Source: Siphonodentalium dalli (Eukaryota; Mollusca; Scaphopoda; Gadilida; Siphonodentaliidae). Taken from it: DNA of 64,000 nt. Shown here in pieces: positions 59,801 to 64,000 of this stretch. Position 1 is the stretch's first letter. Every line of letters begins with the position of its first letter. The stretch is taken from positions 211,524,151 to 211,588,150 of the forward strand of contig CP136065.1 in assembly GCA_032622095.1 (NCBI GenBank), in the 5' to 3' direction. The notes below the pieces were generated by a model. The model was not told the DNA's origin, searched no databases, and was given only the letters and a program-made list of their open reading frames with translations. The position numbers and the translations under genes were made by a program.

Positions 59801-60967
59801 TACTTGTTAGAATTATACCAAACAAAATCGGGGAAAAAAATCCAACTCTTAATTTTCTCAGTCAGTCCAATTCCCTTCAATAATCTATCAGTATAATGAT
59901 CAAATTAAAGCCCTTTGATTAAAGCCCTTTGTAATCAACACCTCCACTGAGTAAACATATTGTTGTGTAAACATGCATGTCTAATCCTATCTACATGATT
60001 GTATCTATCTAGAATTACCTGTCAACTCCCTTTTCGGGCATTACAGACAGGGTCCAGGTCTCGACTGTGGTCGGTGCTTTGGTGGGCTACTCTAATCTAC
60101 AGCCGGGTTCTTTAATGTGCACATAGTCAGGTCAGCCATTTATGTCGGCTCCGGATCCGACAGCGTACCGATACCGCACTCACGACAACATACCTGGGCA
60201 ACATCACCGATCCGACAGCGTACCGCACTCACGACAACATACCTGGACATGATGTTGCCGTAAAGGGAAGTCAGTTTTGTATTCGGATATATATTGTGTG
60301 ATAACGAATGAGACTTTTCAGTAATACATGATTATGATACAACGTGGTAATCTGACCAAGTTTGGATTTTTTTGTCAGAATACCCGACCGGGAATCGATC
60401 CCCGACCTTTCGCACGAGAGACCAGTATGCTATCCACTCGGCCACTGACTTCCTAATCCGCTGTAATCCACACTCGGCTAGATTAGAGGGACTTGCTGCA
60501 TTTCTAGAGACTTGCTCAGTTGTAGTCCAACAAATTAGACGATTCGGATTAAGACCTATTTTAATATTTGGACATTTATGTGGCCTTAAATTTAATCCCT
60601 CAATGGCCTCATTAAGAAGGATTAATACAATCGTAAATGTCCAAATATTAAAATATGTATTATTCCGAATAGTCTAATTTGTTGGACTAGCTCAGTTGCT
60701 GTAATTAACAGATTCATCCATCATCAATAGCCACATGTAGCTACAATAGCTAGATATAGCTATTGTTAATTGTAGCTATATTTAAGAATTGCCACACCTG
60801 ATGATGGAATTTGGAAAAACAAAAGCAGGCACCACGAAAATCGGTAATGATAATAATTGCAGCACTTATTTCAGAGTGAATCATTATCAAAACATCAAAC
60901 CTTGATCCTGATTCCATCCAGCATACAGTAGTCCATTGCCATATGAATTGGAAGGGCATAGATTCAT
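35764..60967 (-). CDS. WDR45B: WDR45B/WIPI3, PI3P-binding beta-propeller autophagy protein; ten coding exons
   Basis: Ten exons (60967-60901, 52029-51955, 50766-50674, 49909-49822, 46684-46590, 41683-41493, 40480-40395, 38417-38316, 37070-36949, 35870-35764) splice in phase, all GT-AG, into 341 residues (human WDR45B 344, from memory). Diagnostic WDR45B rather than WDR45 features: NGLLYAG at the start, [13 protein letters not shown] in the middle, [12 protein letters not shown] at the end. The PROPPIN lipid motif LRRG is at residues 221-224. PROPPINs form a seven-bladed propeller; WIPI3 acts on PI3P membranes with FIP200/TSC and ATG2 during autophagosome formation. Introns are stuffed with repeats; intron 1 is 8.9 kb. 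Start ATG 60967-60965 gives MNL, as in relatives. No promoter was identified. Confidence 0.95.
36949..37070 (-). CDS. WDR45B: WDR45B coding exon 9
   Basis: Acceptor TTCTCCAG, donor ATTG|GTGAGT. Encodes [20 protein letters not shown] and [19 protein letters not shown]: the loop and blade 6-7 region, with the family [11 protein letters not shown] block. Confidence 0.95.
37143..37262 (+). repeat. ~120-bp dispersed repeat, two copies in window
   Basis: AACCATAGTCAGAAATGGTA, TATAAAATATATTGGTTTC and AGTTCCGTTAAAA recur at 61993-62110. Both are plus-oriented: one in WDR45B intron 8, one upstream of the gene. Confidence 0.75.
38015..38268. mobile_element. hAT-like fold-back MITE with perfect 8-bp target duplication
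   Basis: CAAGCCTTGAAATAGTGTGT … ACACACTATTTCAAGGCTTG, flanked exactly by TAGCTATA (38007-38014 and 38269-38276). Interior is a double hairpin: GAATGAGGTCCCCAGAGGGT occurs twice forward and its inverse twice, around GCTACCCCACATAGCGGGCT. Lies in WDR45B intron 8, 48 bp before exon 8's donor side. Confidence 0.93.
38316..38417 (-). CDS. WDR45B: WDR45B coding exon 8
   Basis: Acceptor TTATTTCAG, donor TCAAA|GTGAGT. Encodes [20 protein letters not shown] and [13 protein letters not shown]; blade 6 with the [10 protein letters not shown] core. Confidence 0.95.
39461..39712. mobile_element. TTAA-bounded MITE (CCCTTCATGA family), complete
   Basis: TTAACCCTTCCAAGACTAG … ATCATGAAAGGGTTAA, TTAA both sides. 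Two hairpin modules with TGCATTCTCTTACATATGCG-type arms; contains AATGCTGCACCAGCGCAGCT. In WDR45B intron 7. Confidence 0.85.
40038..40181. mobile_element. Tc1/mariner-like MITE, one arm shortened
   Basis: TACAGTAATGCCCTAAATAA … TTATTTAGGGCATTGCTGTA, TA both sides; the second arm lacks the CATATTTCC part. In WDR45B intron 7, 214 bp from exon 7. Confidence 0.85.
40395..40480 (-). CDS. WDR45B: WDR45B coding exon 7 (LRRG motif)
   Basis: Acceptor TTATTTCAG, donor TATTG|GTGAG. Encodes [20 protein letters not shown] and GANHAVIY; the LRRG at residues 221-224 supplies the two arginines that bind PI3P in PROPPINs. Confidence 0.96.
40587..40760. mobile_element. TTAA family (GAATGG type) partial copy
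   Basis: CTTTTTTTACTGAATGGATT … TTATTTTTTATCTGGAGGGA, as in 41127-41398. Right end not clear. Confidence 0.5.
41127..41398. mobile_element. TTAA family element with a long perfect internal palindrome
   Basis: TTAACACCTTTCTATACTGA at left and GAATAGAAAGGGCTAA at right. At 41288-41346 GTTCAGATAATAAGTTCAAC + AAACGACC is followed, after TAT, by the exact inverse, a 28-bp stem. Lies 95 bp from WDR45B exon 6 in intron 6. Confidence 0.7.
41493..41683 (-). CDS. WDR45B: WDR45B coding exon 6
   Basis: Acceptor TTGTTTCAG, donor GAAAAG|GTAAG. Encodes residues 140-203: [40 protein letters not shown] and RLATSSEK; blades 3-5. Confidence 0.96.
41745..43142. mobile_element. TTAA piggyBac-like MITE split by a 997-bp nested element
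   Basis: Outer ends TTAACCCTTTACCCAACA and GTTGGGTAAAGGGTTAA. The second hairpin module is cut after TGCATTCTCTTA at 41939; removing the insert and one TTA gives the usual ~398-bp element. In WDR45B intron 5. Confidence 0.92.
41940..42936. mobile_element. PIF/Harbinger-like non-autonomous element with TTA target duplication
   Basis: GGCCAAACTTTTTTATTTTT and the following CTGCTTTACGGAT are repeated inverted at the right end (33-bp TIR, one mismatch). TTA flanks both sides (41937-41939, 42937-42939), the three-base target of PIF/Harbinger. The host MITE sequence gives independent proof of the insertion point. Inside is an older TTAA-family relic (42232-42475). No transposase frame. Confidence 0.85.
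43143..44079. other. WDR45B intron 5: no gene; one inverted dispersed pair
   Basis: CTACAGCTGTAGCCAGCTAGGCATGCGCAG near 43200-43240 is answered by CTACTGCGCATGTC…CAGCCGGCTACAGC near 43730-43780, giving weak termini about 590 bp apart, next to GAGTGTATTTGAGCAA / TTGCTCAAATACACTC (43188 and 43783), which are exact inverse. So 43188-43800 is probably one element with 16-bp or longer TIRs. Confidence 0.5.
44080..45850. repeat. 52-bp minisatellite (about 36 units) with two higher-order patterns
   Basis: Unit ATGCGTCCATAATCCRAACA + GACAAAGGGTGATTTACTGTGAAAATAATTAC, 52 bp; a 48-bp variant lacks CAAA. A run of variants starting CGAACAGAC at 44251 recurs at 44859, a ~608-bp block duplication. From 45445 on, 52-bp units alternate with a 35-bp unit (ACATTTACAAAGGG…), period 87. 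Because 87 is divisible by three a spurious long frame appears there. Confidence 0.95.
46065..46319. mobile_element. hAT-like double fold-back MITE with 8-bp target duplication
   Basis: CAAGCCTTTAAATAGTGTGT … GCTATTTCAAGGCTTG, flanked by CATATCAC (46057-46064) and CATATAAC (46320-46327), one mismatch. Nearly the same as 38015-38268. In WDR45B intron 5. Confidence 0.9.
46590..46684 (-). CDS. WDR45B: WDR45B coding exon 5
   Basis: Acceptor TTTTGCAG, donor AAAAG|GTGTGT. Encodes [20 protein letters not shown] and [11 protein letters not shown]. Confidence 0.95.
47041..48134. mobile_element. Third copy of the satellite-bearing (HINE-like) element
   Basis: Left AAAGTGTCAATGACACTGTA, right ACTTTACAAAGTAAAGTTGA + GCTAAAAA; opposite orientation to 2461-7498. 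About six ~160-bp monomers of the same consensus (CTCGTTCCCATCTACATGTC; GGCCATGTTTTTTGGCCGAA). In WDR45B intron 4. Confidence 0.75.
48230..49100. repeat. ~180-bp diverged tandem repeat, four to five units
   Basis: AAGATGGCCRCC at 48421, 48599, 48779 and a diverged form at 49063. Other landmarks: TTCTCAATAACTTTTGTAT, GAAACTTGGTATGCA, GGTCACGTGAC. In WDR45B intron 4. Confidence 0.8.
49242..49499. mobile_element. TTAA-bounded MITE (CCCTTCATGA family)
   Basis: TTAACCATTTCATGATGATA … ACTTATGGAAGGGTTAA; two hairpin modules with ATTCTCTTATATATGGGAGG-type arms. Confidence 0.75.
49530..49800. mobile_element. TTAA MITE (CCCTTCATGA family), left end degraded
   Basis: CTCTTTCATGACTGGTGCTT … TGTCATGAAAGGGTTAA; hairpins at 49575-49650 and 49680-49745. 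Ends 22 bp from WDR45B exon 4's donor. Confidence 0.75.
49822..49909 (-). CDS. WDR45B: WDR45B coding exon 4
   Basis: Acceptor ACATTTTAG, donor GATAG|GTGAG. Encodes [20 protein letters not shown] and RGVRLRRD; the WDD core of blade 2. Confidence 0.95.
49984..50379. mobile_element. TTAA-bounded AGGTACTCAA-type element
   Basis: TTAAAGATGCATAATCCGAA at left, TCGGATTGTGTACCTTTAA at right. 396 bp, TTAA at both ends; interior matches 14714-15138 inverted. In WDR45B intron 3. Confidence 0.75.
50396..50475. mobile_element. Half of a Tc1/mariner-like MITE
   Basis: CCATATTTCCGACTAAATCC … TTAGGGCATTACTGTA; only the right arm. Confidence 0.75.
50674..50766 (-). CDS. WDR45B: WDR45B coding exon 3
   Basis: Acceptor TTTTGCAG, donor CAAAG|GTGGG. 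Encodes [20 protein letters not shown] and [10 protein letters not shown]. Confidence 0.95.
50880..51190. repeat. ~77-bp tandem repeat, four units
   Basis: ATGAGATRGTGTARCAGGC at 50914, 50990, 51061 and 51146, each followed by TGGCCATTTCA. In WDR45B intron 2. Confidence 0.8.
51300..51800. repeat. ~163-171-bp diverged tandem repeat, three units
   Basis: AAATTTCATCRAGATC at 51381, 51544 and 51715, with GGTTGAGATATATGAGCGGA, GATAAACAAAGAGGGATAAC and AACCCTCTTTTGAAAG. Similar wording to 25085-25780 (AAATTTCATTGAGATC; AACAAAGATGAATAAC), probably distant relatives. Confidence 0.75.
51955..52029 (-). CDS. WDR45B: WDR45B coding exon 2
   Basis: Acceptor TATATTTCAG, donor GACAAG|GTAGG. Encodes [20 protein letters not shown] and KERQ; blade 1. 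Confidence 0.95.
52325..52546. mobile_element. Tc1/mariner-like palindromic MITE, complete
   Basis: AGTAATGCTCTAATTAATCG … GATTAATTAGAGCATTGACTGTA; both arms full length and nearly exact inverse, meeting at CTCTCGCCGAGAG near 52439. In WDR45B intron 1. Confidence 0.85.
52547..54405. other. WDR45B intron 1: no repeat or gene recognised
   Basis: Several short open frames occur (for example 53399-53719) but none shows a domain, and none continues through plausible splice sites that I could support. Confidence 0.4.
54411..54475. repeat. GC-rich GAGCTGGCC motif, inverted pair
   Basis: CCAGGCCAGCTCGTCCCAGC and GGACGAGCTGGCCCGG face each other across ~45 bp. Same motif family at 55060-55125 and 58036-58135. 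Confidence 0.5.
55060..55125. repeat. GC-rich GGGGCGAGCTGG minisatellite, diverged
   Basis: CCCTTGGACCGAGCTAGCC, TGGGGCGAGCTGGCTC and CTGGCCCAGGTCGATTGG align with the reverse complement of 58036-58135, about 3 kb away. Confidence 0.6.
55340..56048. mobile_element. Mutator-like element with minisatellite ends and 9-bp target duplication
   Basis: TGCCTACTA flanks both sides (55331-55339, 56049-56057). Just inside each edge lie inverted arrays of a ~17-bp motif: CCGGACATTTCCCCAC several times on the left (55345-55440), GTGGGGAAATGTCCGG on the right (55965-56043). A transposase-like scrap sits between. A 9-bp duplication is typical of MULEs. 709 bp, non-autonomous. In WDR45B intron 1. Confidence 0.8.
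55770..55935 (+). pseudogene. MULE/FLYWCH-type transposase fragment
   Basis: Plus-strand pieces FLYNHKKA … RIMVFATD and, one frame over, [14 protein letters not shown]. The block 'R-x-L-V/I-F-A-T … L … WFxDGTF' is the start of the MULE transposase catalytic region in animal genomes (family knowledge), with the D of DGTF as first catalytic acid. Frameshift near 55845; no downstream D or E region. Confidence 0.55.
56058..57394. other. WDR45B intron 1: mostly unrecognised; small 19-bp repeat
   Basis: 56405-56485 has AGAAATGCAGCAAGTCCCT-type units, four times. Its inverse (AGGGACTTGCTGCATTTCTA) is at 60487. ATATAAACAGTGATTGTTTC and ATAAAGAGCGTTTGTTTCAC near 56950 and 57050 are a ~105-bp direct repeat. 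No coding. Confidence 0.45.
57395..57515. repeat. Fold-back hairpin (GAGCCGAGG centre)
   Basis: TTTATCAACCGAGTTCACTA and TTTGAGCCGAGG are answered by CCGAGGCTCAAA and TAGTGGACGAGGTTGATAAA. Architecture as in 33335-33465. Confidence 0.7.
58036..58135. repeat. GC-rich minisatellite CCAGCTCGCCCCGGG, about six units
   Basis: GGGCCAGCTCGCCCC with small changes, repeated with period 14-16; inverse of 55060-55125. High GC stands out from the AT-rich surroundings. Confidence 0.8.
58196..59555. other. WDR45B intron 1: short repeats only
   Basis: AAGTGATACC occurs three times at 58194-58242. 58945-59035 has two units of CCGCCCTGTACT…CTATTCCAGTCTGT. 58545-58680 (ACTGTGTAAACAACCTGCTT; AGATAGTGAGATGAACTC) is an inverse copy of 54600-54750. 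No gene. Confidence 0.45.
59560..59690. repeat. Fold-back hairpin (TTCGCTCGGCAAAGCCTCGC centre)
   Basis: GTGTTTTGAGATGTGTTTTA, TCTCAACTCGTTAGAAGTAT are answered by ATACTTCTAACTCATTGAGA, TAAAACACACTCAAAACAC. Third member of the architecture at 33335 and 57395. Confidence 0.75.
60005..60455 (-). mobile_element. tRNA-headed SINE
   Basis: On the minus strand, 60450-60380 looks like a tRNA: A-box-like TGGCCGAGTGGATAGC, B-box-like GGATCGATTCC within a T-arm CGGG…CCCG. Downstream the body has GTGAGTGCGGTACGCTGTCG in two copies and then TGCACATTAAAGAACCCGG, whose inverse (GGGTTCTTTAATGTGCACA) resembles a conserved central domain of several animal SINE families (from memory). Ends near 60005. In WDR45B intron 1. 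Confidence 0.6.
60523..60688. mobile_element. MITE with perfect 9-bp target duplication (Mutator-like)
   Basis: TAGTCCAACAAATTAGAC and GTCTAATTTGTTGGACTA are exact 18-bp terminal inverted repeats; inner arms continue (TTTTAATATTTGGACATTTA). GCTCAGTTG flanks both sides (60514-60522, 60689-60697). 166 bp. Only 213 bp from WDR45B exon 1. Confidence 0.88.
60901..60967 (-). CDS. WDR45B: WDR45B coding exon 1 (start)
   Basis: ATG at 60967-60965, preceded by TTGACA; encodes [20 protein letters not shown] + DQ and one base of the next codon; donor CAAG|GTTTGATG. The joined codon GGC gives the G of NQDQGCFACG. The MNL start and NGLLYAG match the family N-terminus. Confidence 0.92.
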
Positions 60968-61434
60968 TGTCAAATATCATGAATTTGGACTTTAAATCGG
61001 GAACATTGTTTTTGCGTTTTCGGAAATGTTGGTACTGCCCACTTTGTAAATATTTCCCAAATCATCAAAGTAGAGTAACAGAGGAACAATTTCTCTACCA
61101 GACATTACTATTTTATATTATGATACATTTTTATTTCACGGTCCAACATGGAAAGTGTCTTTCAAATTATGTGACACTTAAAACACATTTTCTCCTTCAA
61201 TTAGAGATTATATTTTCGACAATAAATTTTGTACTATGTCAATTTCGTACCAGTTTGACATTGAATATCGTCGGACGCACGATGGTCGATATATCATATT
61301 CGCCGTCAGACAAATTAGGGCAATAGAAGACTAACTGCCATATATCGTGTCCCTTAATATACACAAAAGATGGAATTTATAGACTTAGATCTATAGAAAT
61401 AATACTCGTAGGCTATGCCTATGGCTATGCATGT

Positions 61435-61892
61435 TTAGGTTACACTGGTGTAAATGTTTTCCATAGGCCTCAGTGCTAACGTTTTAGCGTATAGTGTTGG
61501 CAATATAAATGTTGGGTCCAAAATTTTCTTTAAATCTGAAAAATTGACATTTTGGGAAACTTTTTACACAAAAAAATCATGTCTGTCTATAGCAGGGAAT
61601 TCGCCTTTAAATCTTATGTTTTCGTAACTAGTGTCAGAACCGCATAAAAAAATACAGTCATATTTTAGACCACACCAAAAAATTCAAACTTCACTACAAA
61701 GGGTTAATTCCTGTGCCAATTGTTATTTTACCTATGGGAAATCATAGGGAAGAGGTGTGATGATTTTTTTATGTGAAAAGCACACAAGGCTATTGACCAA
61801 TCAGGGCCCAGTGTCTATTTTATTCTCTCCTATATATTCCTCCCGCATCCGCTAGATGTCGCTCGGAACCTTATTTACACCAGTGTAACCTA
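61435..61892. mobile_element. Inverted-repeat element flanked by a 14-bp direct repeat
   Basis: AGGTTACACTGGTGTAAAT and ATTTACACCAGTGTAACCT are inverse ends. TATGGCTATGCATG occurs immediately outside on both sides (61420-61433 and 61891-61904). Interior is AT-rich with GGGTTAATTCCTGTGCCAAT near 61700. Superfamily unknown; such a long duplication is unusual for a TIR element. Confidence 0.65.
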
Positions 61893-61992
61893 TGGCTATG
61901 CATGCACAGTGCATGGGATCAGGGAACGTAAAGTCTATGTTTCCTGGCGGGATGTACGTAGTCTACGTAGGATAGACCAATAGGCCTACAAG

Positions 61993-62110
61993 AAAACCAT
62001 AGTCAGAAATGGTAACGCGCTCAAGATAATATACTATATACCCATGCTTGTAATTATAGAATATAAAATATATTGGTTTCGCGAATGACCAACTCAGAAT
62101 TCCGTTAAAA
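61993..62110 (+). repeat. Second copy of the ~120-bp dispersed repeat
   Basis: AACCATAGTCAGAAATGGTA … TATAAAATATATTGGTTTC … AATTCCGTTAAAA, matching 37143-37262. Confidence 0.75.
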
Positions 62111-62930
62111 TAACAATAACAACCAGCACCTAATTAACGAACCGGCGGCCGACTCGGCCGTCTCCGACCACAACCATCAGTGGGCTGCAGAACGAAACAT
62201 ATCTATGAAAGTTGAAATAGAAGACTTACAAATAATCTTTTAAATTTCTTTTATTGGTAATTGACATAGCTTGTCACAAACCAAAAATCAACATTATTGA
62301 CTTAATAATGTAAAGGACAATAAACGAAATTGAAATTCCCAACTACACCTTTTACCGTACTCGGCCTCCTGGTCGCGCAGTTCGACTTTTAAACCGGAAA
62401 AAAAACAATTATTACTTGCGCCAGTCCCATTCGGCAAACCTCGTCAGATTCCGTCACCGTCCCGGTGCCCGCAGAGGTCACAGGTCGAGGAGTTCAGAAT
62501 GCGCCAGTCCATGCTGGACGCAAGTAATGTTTTCGGCTCGGATGTCTGTCCTTCCGTGAATATGTTACGTCATACCGGAAGTACATATTGTAAACAAGAA
62601 ATTCAATTAATTGAGGAAAAACACCCACTGTCCCGAGTGGTATTGATAAGCTATTGGAGGGTCTTCCAATTCGCATGCAAAATAGCAAAATATTATTAAT
62701 TGATGACTGATGTACATGTACAGTACACACATAGTAATAACAATTAACGTTATGATTTGAAACTAACCATGATAGGATATTGACAGTAAGGTGGTATTAA
62801 CTACTACGAGTGGTATTAGTAATAATAGTACCATTCTAGCATAATATATGTGTACATGATGTATGGGAAATATTAAAGGACAAAACAATAGTTACAATAC
62901 AATTAGAATTTTTTTTTAAATTAATCGCAA
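62111..62930. other. Upstream of WDR45B: no gene; relatively GC-rich patches
   Basis: 62135-62170 and 62350-62520 are GC-richer (GGCGGCCGACTCGGCCGTC; CGCCAGTCCCATTCGGC) and contain the imperfect inverse pair TTACTTGCGCCAGTCC (62412) / GGACGCAAGTAA (62515). They might include a promoter or unannotated 5' exon, but nothing decisive is visible. Confidence 0.35.
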
Positions 62931-62937
62931 GAAGAGC

Positions 62938-63410
62938 TAATTGTGCTTAAGCACAATAAGGGAATCTCTATTGTGCTTAAGCCCAATAAGGATATATTTA
63001 ACTGTGCTTAAGCGCAATAATGGAATTTACAAATTGCGCTTATATAATAAAACCCAATAAGGAATCTCTTAATAAGGAATATATTATATATAGTACATAA
63101 ACTCCCTATAATTCAGGTGGTGTAGTCCATCTCCATGGTACAATGGGTGGAACAAATATAGGATTATTCTACTATTTGCACAAGGGTGATCTAATGAGAG
63201 ATATTAATTGCGCTTAAGTGCAATATTGATGTAATTTCGCTTACGTGTAATAAGGAATGTCTTATTACACTTAAGCGCAATAATAATATTCCTTATTGCA
63301 CAGGAATATCACATTGTGCTTAAGCGCAATAAGGTATCTCTAACTGCGCTTAAGCATAATAACTGAAGGAATATTCTTATTGGGCTTGAGCTCAATTAGA
63401 GATTCCTTAA
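62938..63410. repeat. Cluster of ~10 CTTAAG-centred palindromes (TTGYGCTTAAGCRCAA)
   Basis: Copies near 62942, 62971, 63004, 63037 (broken), 63210, 63237 (CGCTTACG), 63268, 63315, 63345 and 63383, mostly followed by TAAGGAATATCTC-like text. Palindrome bases vary in pairs (GTGC…GCAC, GCGC…GCGC, GGGC…GCTC) in some copies. Function unknown. Confidence 0.8.
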
Positions 63411-63631
63411 GTTATTGCAGTTAATCGAAATTGTCTATTAAATGTCAAGTTGGTTTCCCATAGAGATCATCAACGATGTCTATGCGCAAGGGACCTACGC
63501 CAGTCTTCTCTGTTGGGATTCCAATTGTTGGCTTATTAAATATGCACATATGCTTAAGATACAGTCGTGCGCGAAGCGTGCTCCCGTAGGTCGGGTTTTG
63601 TATCCCAGTGAATTAAAATATCATTGAAATA

Positions 63632-63652
63632 ATCGGTCCCCCCCCCCCCCAT
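63632..63652. repeat. Poly-C tract
   Basis: About 13 consecutive C at 63637-63650; could be a collapsed or error-prone stretch. Confidence 0.7.
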
Positions 63653-63764
63653 CCAATAAACATCCATATATTGAATATACATGTTTTTGGAGCAGAATTA
63701 GATAGTCCATATTGGACGCCATCATGGAATTTAATTTTTTTATTTAATTTTCACACATAGTTAT

Positions 63765-64000
63765 TAGTTATGTGGATGGCGTTCTCATTAAACATCACAC
63801 CCGTATATTGATTATGTGGATAGAGTTATCATTAAACCTCACATCCTTATATTGGTTACAGTAATGCCCAAAGTAATTGACCACTTAACCAGAGCAGAAT
63901 TATTGGTAATTTTCAGGATTTAAAATCCTGAAAAATTACCCATAATTCTGCTGTGGTTAAGTGGTCAATTACTTTGGACATTACTGTATGTGGATGGAGT
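63765..64000. repeat. ~44-bp tandem repeat, interrupted by a mariner-like MITE and running off the window
   Basis: ATGTGGATGG (63770) and ATGTGGATAG (63814) with ATTAAACMTCACA…TATATTG in each; a third unit resumes right after the MITE (ATGTGGATGGAGT, 63988 on). Confidence 0.7.
63857..63988. mobile_element. Tc1/mariner-like MITE, short form
   Basis: TACAGTAATGCCCAAAGTAA … TTACTTTGGACATTACTGTA, TA on both sides; 132 bp, arms meet at GGATTTAAAATCC. Confidence 0.85.

Noticed and set aside
60380-60450. A functional tRNA gene
   Set aside because: A- and B-box-like words exist but the acceptor stem pairs only about five bases and no normal anticodon arm forms; the downstream body indicates a SINE.
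60943-61326. 127-residue plus-strand open frame overlapping WDR45B exon 1 antisense
   Set aside because: No recognisable domain; overlaps a conserved exon on the other strand.

Overview
The window is nuclear DNA from an animal, most likely a marine lophotrochozoan and probably a mollusc. The evidence is two spliced, conserved animal genes with GT-AG introns, an AT-rich background, a Copia-type retrotransposon of the sort common in marine invertebrates, and a very dense load of small inverted-repeat elements and satellites. The exact taxon cannot be read from the sequence and is inference.

There are two real host genes. LDAF1/TMEM159 (promethin, a lipid-droplet assembly factor) lies on the plus strand: two coding exons (12763-12982 and 16915-17165) join in phase to a 156-residue hydrophobic-hairpin protein. 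WDR45B/WIPI3 (a PROPPIN beta-propeller that binds PI3P in autophagy) lies on the minus strand from 60967 to 35764. I located ten coding exons whose phases join without a break into 341 residues, including the LRRG lipid-binding motif. The two genes converge, with about 18.6 kb of repeats between them.

Layout. 1-9571: a decayed minus-strand Copia element (one LTR, primer-binding site, gag/protease, integrase, RT, RNase H) cut in its integrase region by a 5.04 kb element that is mostly a ~164-bp satellite with a four-monomer, ~647-bp higher-order repeat. 9572-12751: intergenic, with a LINE RT scrap and short MITEs. 12752-17165: LDAF1, whose single coding intron holds a three-level nest of transposons. 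17166-35763: repeats only, including a near-perfect 205-bp palindrome bounded by TTAA, a 29-bp minisatellite of about 54 units, and many MITEs. 35764-60967: WDR45B, its introns swollen by MITEs, a 52-bp minisatellite with two levels of higher-order structure, a nested Harbinger-like element, a MULE with minisatellite termini and a transposase scrap, and a tRNA-headed SINE. 60968-64000: upstream of WDR45B, with an element flanked by 14-bp repeats and a cluster of CTTAAG-centred palindromes.

The main message is mobile-element biology. At least six or seven MITE families are bounded by TTAA, four of them with CCCTTT-like ends, and several share one hairpin module. Other families show diagnostic target duplications: TA, TTA, 8 bp and 9 bp. 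No cellular operon, CRISPR array, rRNA or intact transposase gene was seen. I did not find an undescribed protein system; the most unusual material is the modular fold-back and satellite-bearing elements.
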